Of a stretch of 64,000 bases of DNA, positions 59,548 to 64,000 are shown piece after piece. The stretch covers positions 1-64,000 of the forward strand of contig NZ_JASKLS010000021.1 in NCBI RefSeq assembly GCF_030124375.1. The letters are read 5' to 3'. Made by a program: the position numbers and the translations under genes. The stretch comes from Sinorhizobium sp. 6-70 (lineage in GTDB: Bacteria > Pseudomonadota > Alphaproteobacteria > Rhizobiales > Rhizobiaceae). The notes beneath the pieces were generated by a model. The model had not been told where the DNA came from and did no database searches. It saw only the letters and a list, made by a program, of their open reading frames with translations. Each line of letters opens with the position of its first letter. Within the stretch, counting starts at the first letter, position 1.

Positions 59548-60457
59548 GATCAAGAACCTTGAAAGAGAAACGGACGCGATCCTGATAACCGGGCCGACCG
59601 CCAGCGGCAAGTCCGCGCTTGCGGTGGAACTCGCGCGCCGGCACGGCGGCGTGGTGATCAATGCCGACAGCATGCAGGTCTACGACACGCTGAAGATCCT
59701 GACCGCCCGGCCGGACGAGGCGGAGATGGGCGGGATAGAGCATTTTCTCTACGGCCATGTGCCGGCTGGAGCGGCCTATTCGACGGGCGCGTGGCTGCGC
59801 GAGGCGGAGGTCCTTGTCGCCCGGTTGCGCGAGGAGGGGCGGCTGCCGGTCTTCGTCGGCGGCACCGGGCTTTATTTCAAGGCGCTGACGGGCGGGCTTT
59901 CCGATATGCCGGAGATACCGGCAGCGATCCGCGAGACGTTGCGCGCGCGGCTGAAGGAGCAGGGGGCGGAGGCGCTTCATGCGGAGCTTGCCGCACGAGA
60001 CCCGCAAACCGCCACGCAATTGCGGCCGGGCGACGGGCAGCGGATCGTTCGCGCGCTCGAGGTGATCGAAGCGACCGGCAAGCCGATCCACCTCTTCCAG
60101 CAGAGCCGTGGCCCCATGATCGTCGATCCCGACAGGGCGCAAAAAATCGTCGTGTTGCCGGATCGTGCCGTCCTGCACAGCCGCATCGACCGCCGCTTCG
60201 AGACCATGCTTGAGCGCGGGGCAGTCGACGAGGTGCGTGCGTTGCTTGCGCTAGACCTCTCGCCCGACATGCCGGTGATGAAGGCGATCGGGGTTCAGCA
60301 GATCGCTGCAATGCTCAGGGGCGAGATCGGCGAGGCCGAAGTGATCGCGACCGGGGCCGCCGCTACGCGGCAATACGCCAAGCGCCAGATGACCTGGTTC
60401 CGCAACCAGCTCGACGACAGCTGGCAGCGGATCGAAGGGCCGGAGAGCCTACTGTAA
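59546..60457 (+). CDS. miaA: tRNA dimethylallyltransferase MiaA
   Basis: MiaA isopentenylates A37 of tRNAs that read codons starting with U. From the ATG at 59546 the protein is 303 residues. The P-loop GPTASGKSALAVELA starts at residue 16, followed by VINADSMQVYDTLKILTARP, LPVFVGGTGLYFKAL, the arginine-rich segment QYAKRQMTWFRNQ and other family motifs. An upstream in-frame ATG (59519) lies inside serB. The opposing start codons overlap. Confidence 0.95.
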   Translation: MIKNLERETDAILITGPTASGKSALAVELARRHGGVVINADSMQVYDTLKILTARPDEAEMGGIEHFLYGHVPAGAAYSTGAWLREAEVLVARLREEGRLPVFVGGTGLYFKALTGGLSDMPEIPAAIRETLRARLKEQGAEALHAELAARDPQTATQLRPGDGQRIVRALEVIEATGKPIHLFQQSRGPMIVDPDRAQKIVVLPDRAVLHSRIDRRFETMLERGAVDEVRALLALDLSPDMPVMKAIGVQQIAAMLRGEIGEAEVIATGAAATRQYAKRQMTWFRNQLDDSWQRIEGPESLL

Positions 60458-60466
60458 AATTGGTGA

Positions 60467-60898
60467 TCAGCCGATTCCGTGTTCCTTCAACACGGCTTCC
60501 TCGTCGCCGCTGATCCAGCCGAAGATCTTCGGCTCGTCGTTGCGGACCTGAACCAGATAGTGGACCTCGAAATCGATGGTGACGTCAGGTCCGTCCGGCA
60601 CGTCGTAGGTGGAGCGCCAGTCGATCCTGACGAGGAAATGCTGGCTATCGATCGGCGTGATGGTGGTGTTGCGGATCTTCAACTCCTTGGTGCCGATCGC
60701 GCGATAGCGGGCATAGCCCCTCGCCATCGAGACCTTCAGGCTGTCGTCGTTCTTGCCGGCAAGCACGCCTGCGGGCGAAGCGGCGATGAACTCGGAGGCG
60801 AAAGCGAAGGCCGTCTCGCCGACATCCATTTCGGCGGCAAGCACACGATTGGCCATGGTTTCGTATCGTGCGAAGAAGCGTCGGAGGATCTCTTCCAT
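60467..60898 (-). CDS. Uncharacterised small protein, possibly NTF2-like
   Basis: From the ATG at 60898 (preceded by AGGACCGGTATC, a poor ribosome-binding site) the protein is 143 residues. It has an N-terminal helical half (EEILRRFFARYETMANRVLAAEMDVGETAFAFASEFIAASP) and a beta-rich second half (ITPIDSQHFLVRIDWRSTYDVPDGPDVTIDFEVHYLV) ending FGWISGDEEAVLKEHGIG. The pattern suggests a nuclear-transport-factor-2-like ligand-binding cone, but no known family is certain. It is convergent with miaA. Confidence 0.75.
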   Translation of the reverse strand: MEEILRRFFARYETMANRVLAAEMDVGETAFAFASEFIAASPAGVLAGKNDDSLKVSMARGYARYRAIGTKELKIRNTTITPIDSQHFLVRIDWRSTYDVPDGPDVTIDFEVHYLVQVRNDEPKIFGWISGDEEAVLKEHGIG

Positions 60899-60989
60899 GA
60901 TACCGGTCCTGAATTTTGTTCGAACGGCTTGAATGAAAACGCACGCTCGTGCCGTGCGGTTCCTATGACGTGCCGGCAGTGCTGGCCCA

Positions 60990-61343
60990 TCAGCCGATTG
61001 CCGTCTGCTGGTGCTGCACGAGTTTCCAACCCACTCCGGTATCGCAATAGGTCGAGGTGCAGTAGGCAGCGTAGGGCTTTCTATCCGCGCGATGACCTTC
61101 GGCGCGATATGCCAGAACCACGCAGCCATGCGCCGGGCGGCCGATCATTCTATCGGTGATGACCACACGATCCCATCGCGGTGCGCCCTCCAGGCTGTCG
61201 ATGATCGAGGCGCCCTGCACGAGGCCTACCGGAGCAGGAAACGCCATGATGCATTGCTTATCGACCAGCTTCCGATAGCTGTCCGGGCCTTCGAGCCAAA
61301 GCCTTTGTTCCGTCTCCCAAGCGTGGGCGTCGTCCATGACCAC
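60990..61343 (-). CDS. DUF4440/SnoaL-like protein
   Basis: The 117-residue protein begins DDAHAWETEQRLWLEGPDSYRKLVDKQCIMAFP and continues with VVLAYRAEGHR, CTSTYCDTGVGWKLVQHQQT, the small cystatin-like NTF2/SnoaL fold often annotated as nuclear transport factor 2 family. Such proteins bind small molecules or act as isomerases; nothing specific is known here. A second ATG is two codons in. Confidence 0.8.
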   Translation of the reverse strand: MVMDDAHAWETEQRLWLEGPDSYRKLVDKQCIMAFPAPVGLVQGASIIDSLEGAPRWDRVVITDRMIGRPAHGCVVLAYRAEGHRADRKPYAAYCTSTYCDTGVGWKLVQHQQTAIG

Positions 61344-61431
61344 CTCCGTCGAATTCCGTCCGGACTACGCTACGAACGTTCGAGTGGGCGCTAGGATCCA
61401 GGAGGCCGCTACGACGGGTTCCCGCAAACGC

Positions 61432-62976
61432 TCACGCCGGGCTGTCGGCGACGGTATATTCAAAGAAGAGGTCGGTCTCGATCCGCTTGAATTTTTGCCA
61501 CTCGTCGGCGCCGATGTCACCGGGCTTAGCGACATGGTCGACATCGCTGCGGAAGACGCGACCGCGGGCCTTTTGCATGAGTCTCTCCTCGATGAAGCGA
61601 AGCGGATGCTCCCACGGCTTGTCCTTGTGCGCCGCCCAGGGCGTATTGGCGGGGATCATCGCCACGAATTCGTCCTGGAAGGCGTTGCTTGCCAGCCAGG
61701 AAAGGTTGGCATAGTCCGCCCCCACGCTGCCGTCGAGCGTGGCATTGTGGCTGCCGTGATGACCGACCTTGTAAAGGACCGTCCGGCCGAGGAGGTCGCG
61801 CGCCGTGACGGTTCGGCCGTCGACGCTCCATTTGAGCGGCGCCCAGGAGATCCAGTTGCCGCGCTGGGCGTCGCCGGTGAAGAGCAGCACCTTGCCGGTG
61901 CTCGGGAGTTCGATCGCGATGACGAGGCTCGTGTTGTTCACTTCGTCGTTCAGCCTGAGCGCCAGCGTTTCCGCGCTCTCGAGCCAGTCGTTGTCGATCT
62001 GCCGCCAGGCCTCGGCACCACGCTTGCCCTTGACGCCATAGTGGTCGACGAAGAACGCCTTCAGGAACGCATCATGGCTTCGCTCGACGTCCTTGCGCGA
62101 AATGCCGAAGCGCGGGTCGAACGCGCGGCTCGCGTTTTCCGGGCCGCCGTCGACCGTCGCCGCGAGCAGGCTCAACGTCGCGCCATCCGCCGAGAGCCTG
62201 AACTCTTCCTCGCCTTGCGGTTCCAGTGACAGCAGCAGCTCGACATCGCGTGGCGGCCCAAGCGCGTAGACGCGCACCCCATCGACACCCGGCAATCCGT
62301 AAGGATCGTGATCGGGCCGCAGGAAAACCGGGTCGCCGGCGATCCGGTCGCGCAGGTATTTGATGGCGCGCTTGTTGGTGATCCCTTCGATGGCGAGCGC
62401 GCCCTGCTTTCGGGCCGAGAGAGCCGGGTGGCGCCGCTTGACGTCCCTGAAGCGCTCCCGAAGCCCGTCGGCGGCATCCTCCCCTGTCTCGAAGGACAGG
62501 AGATCGCGCAGCATCGTGCGGTTCGGAGAATGGACACCGAAGCCCGCTCGATCGAGCCGTTCATCGGCGCCCATCAGGGCGAGCAGCGTGTCGTGGAAGC
62601 GTTCGCGCAGACTGTTGGCGAACGCATCACCATCGTCCTCGGTCCATGCCAGCCAAAGTCCGCCGATCGCGATCGGATCGAAGCACGGCTTTCTCGTCGT
62701 GGGGTCCTTCGCCGCGAAGCCGTTGACGTGATCCATATGCTCATGGGTCACCAGCACGACGTCCAGCCGGTTTCCGGTCGCTTCGCCGATGTCGGCGACC
62801 ACCTTGTCGATCGTCTGTTCGGGCTTGATCTCGGAGTTCGTCCACAGGCCGCAGTCGATCAGCATGTAGAAGGCGCTGCCGTCCACCTTGCGCGTCGCCA
62901 GAAGAAAGCAGTCGCCATGGCCCTGCCGATACATGCGCACCGTGACACCGGACTCTGGGGCCTCCATTCTGGGCAT
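61432..62976 (-). CDS. Metallo-beta-lactamase-fold hydrolase, ComEC/Rec2-like, uncharacterised
   Basis: The 514-residue protein begins RMYRQGHGDCFLL and has the metal-binding motif VTHEHMDHVNGF, later LLFTGDAQ and the HHGS motif YKVGHHGSHNATL. This is the ComEC/Rec2-type metallo-beta-lactamase domain without the membrane domains, usually assigned hydrolase or nuclease activity. A middle region (about 120-330) is specific and unfamiliar. The upstream neighbour on the same strand ends nine bases before its start; the two form a likely operon. Confidence 0.85.
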   Translation of the reverse strand: MPRMEAPESGVTVRMYRQGHGDCFLLATRKVDGSAFYMLIDCGLWTNSEIKPEQTIDKVVADIGEATGNRLDVVLVTHEHMDHVNGFAAKDPTTRKPCFDPIAIGGLWLAWTEDDGDAFANSLRERFHDTLLALMGADERLDRAGFGVHSPNRTMLRDLLSFETGEDAADGLRERFRDVKRRHPALSARKQGALAIEGITNKRAIKYLRDRIAGDPVFLRPDHDPYGLPGVDGVRVYALGPPRDVELLLSLEPQGEEEFRLSADGATLSLLAATVDGGPENASRAFDPRFGISRKDVERSHDAFLKAFFVDHYGVKGKRGAEAWRQIDNDWLESAETLALRLNDEVNNTSLVIAIELPSTGKVLLFTGDAQRGNWISWAPLKWSVDGRTVTARDLLGRTVLYKVGHHGSHNATLDGSVGADYANLSWLASNAFQDEFVAMIPANTPWAAHKDKPWEHPLRFIEERLMQKARGRVFRSDVDHVAKPGDIGADEWQKFKRIETDLFFEYTVADSPA

Positions 62977-62985
62977 AGGCTTCTC

Positions 62986-64000
62986 CTAGCTCCCCTGTCG
63001 GTGAAGATGTGCGAAAATCTCAGGTCGAACGGGTTTGCTCCCGCCGGCGGTGAAGGCGTTTTCCCGGCTCCGCGCCTGCCTGGTCAGGTATGCGCGCATT
63101 CTTTCGAGCTCCGCGTCGTCGCAAATGTCGCCGGGCGTGCGGATGACCCGTCGGATCTCGAAGGTCTCGGCGTCGATGAGCAGCGTGCAGCCGCGGCGAA
63201 AATAAAAATCGTGGGGACCTTTCGGCGGCTTGCCCTTGTCCGCCGCCTCCTGCTTCTTCGGGTCGAGATAACCTTGGCGGGTCTGCGTCAGTTCGACGAC
63301 ATATTCGCGCTCCATCTGGTCGCGGTTGCCGCGGCGTGCGGCCATGCGAACGCTGTGCACTTCGATCGCCGGGCCGTCGACGATCTTGCTGCGCCGGACC
63401 GTCGCCGGCGCGTCGGCATCCGTGCGGATGCGGATGATATCGCGAAGCGGCGCATTCTTGGCCTCGGTGATGAGCCCCCAGAACAAGCGCCCGTAGAGGT
63501 CGCGCGCCAGCCATTCGACCTTGCGGTCGGCCTCGAGCCCGAGCTCGAGGAGATTGCGTCCGAGGATTTCCCGGAGCGACGATTTCGACCGCTTGGCGGT
63601 CTCCGGCAGGCGGTTGCCCATCGCCTTGTTCAGCTCGTTGAAGACCTCCTGGGCGGTGCGGTCCAGGCCGTCCAGGAACGTCTGGCCCTCACTGTCGTGG
63701 AAATCGCTCCGGCTCTTGAGCTCGTCGATCATTTCGAGCGGGCGCGAAAGCAGATAGGCGACATCACCTTTGAGATCGCTCAATCTGGGAAAGACGGCTT
63801 TGTAGTCGGCCGCTGCTTCGGCCATCGTCGGCCAGAGCAGCGTCTGGACGGAGACGATCGGCATGTCGCGCGGAACGATGCCCCAGGCCAGGAAGGCCTC
63901 CATCACCGCGACGCGATAGTTGTGCTCGTCCTCGGGGTAGAGGTCGCGGTCGGCGGTAATGATTGCGCGCAGGTAGTCGCCGAAGGTGACGTCGACGGGC
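62986..64000 (-). CDS. Partial gene of unknown function, running off the right edge
   Basis: The frame is open from 62986 to the window end with no start codon required, so at least 338 C-terminal residues are encoded; the internal ATG at 63903 is not a likely start. Just before it the sequence reads TFGDYLRAIITADRDLYPED, a conserved segment I recall from predicted gluzincin-like or peptidase-associated bacterial proteins, then YRVAVMEAFLAWGI. The C-terminal part has CTLLIDAETFEIRRVIRTPG. Together with the adjacent MBL-fold gene it may form a two-gene system. The function is not known. Confidence 0.65.
   Translation of the reverse strand, partial: PVDVTFGDYLRAIITADRDLYPEDEHNYRVAVMEAFLAWGIVPRDMPIVSVQTLLWPTMAEAAADYKAVFPRLSDLKGDVAYLLSRPLEMIDELKSRSDFHDSEGQTFLDGLDRTAQEVFNELNKAMGNRLPETAKRSKSSLREILGRNLLELGLEADRKVEWLARDLYGRLFWGLITEAKNAPLRDIIRIRTDADAPATVRRSKIVDGPAIEVHSVRMAARRGNRDQMEREYVVELTQTRQGYLDPKKQEAADKGKPPKGPHDFYFRRGCTLLIDAETFEIRRVIRTPGDICDDAELERMRAYLTRQARSRENAFTAGGSKPVRPEIFAHLHRQGS

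Noticed and set aside
1..64000. tRNA or rRNA genes, prophage or insertion sequences
   Set aside because: No cloverleaf with a conserved T-loop outside the tmRNA, no rRNA-like sequence, and no transposase, integrase or phage structural gene was found.

Overview
This 64 kb window is alphaproteobacterial (Rhizobiales) and most likely from the chromosome of a Sinorhizobium/Ensifer species. It is GC-rich and nearly fully coding. The order ftsA-ftsZ-lpxC-bamD-recN-ligA is typical of rhizobia. A permuted two-piece tmRNA gene encodes the tag ANDNYAEARLAA, and an arsR/aqpS/arsC-type arsenic cluster is present. About ten copies of a rhizobial palindromic intergenic mosaic repeat are scattered between genes. 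The genus is inferred from these features and was not confirmed by a search.

Layout. 1-8.7 kb: end of the cell-division/envelope cluster (ftsA 3' end, ftsZ, lpxC, bamD) followed by DNA repair and replication genes recN and ligA. 8.8-11.6 kb: a VOC protein, a LysR regulator and a divergent SDR gene that has lost its NAD(P)-binding N-terminus, then a dinucleotide-binding protein. 11.8-15.3 kb: pantothenate genes panC-panB, azlC-azlD, and a small exported protein. 15.8-20.2 kb: aminopeptidase P, a candidate anti-Shine-Dalgarno small RNA with its terminator, prmA, and a SCO1-type copper chaperone. 20.4-24.8 kb: a chemoreceptor with its own cheW, then two tandem paralogous small exported proteins, each behind an EcfG (RpoE2)-type promoter, then creA. 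24.9-31.8 kb: a diguanylate cyclase, a phosphoribosyltransferase, an acetyltransferase, a UvrD/PcrA helicase carrying an in-frame insert of about 44 residues, an AhpD-like protein and a Tat-exported cyclase.

32-39 kb: a two-gene RND efflux pump and an arsenic operon (arsR, thioredoxin-type arsC, aqpS, glutaredoxin-type arsC). 39.6-46 kb: an FAD-linked oxidase, a 1249-residue AsmA-like protein, a 59-bp tandem repeat and a second GGDEF protein. 46.1-47.8 kb: ssrA (tmRNA) immediately upstream of sspB, DUF4169 and a ribbon-helix-helix gene, all on the minus strand, so the degradation tag and its ClpXP adaptor are neighbours. 47.9-49.8 kb: DUF2853, DUF2267 and three very small hydrophilic proteins that look stress-related. 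50-56.7 kb: thyA, a GST, folA, then the membrane-protease cluster hflK-hflC-DUF2065-ACT-degP. 57-64 kb: a GcvA-like regulator, serB and miaA (divergent, start codons overlapping), two NTF2-like small proteins, an MBL-fold hydrolase and a partial gene running off the right edge.

The observations most worth following up are the CU-rich double-hairpin sRNA, the duplicated EcfG-controlled exported proteins, the ssrA/sspB linkage, the repeat-like insertion inside the helicase, and the uncharacterised MBL-fold/partial-gene pair at the right end.
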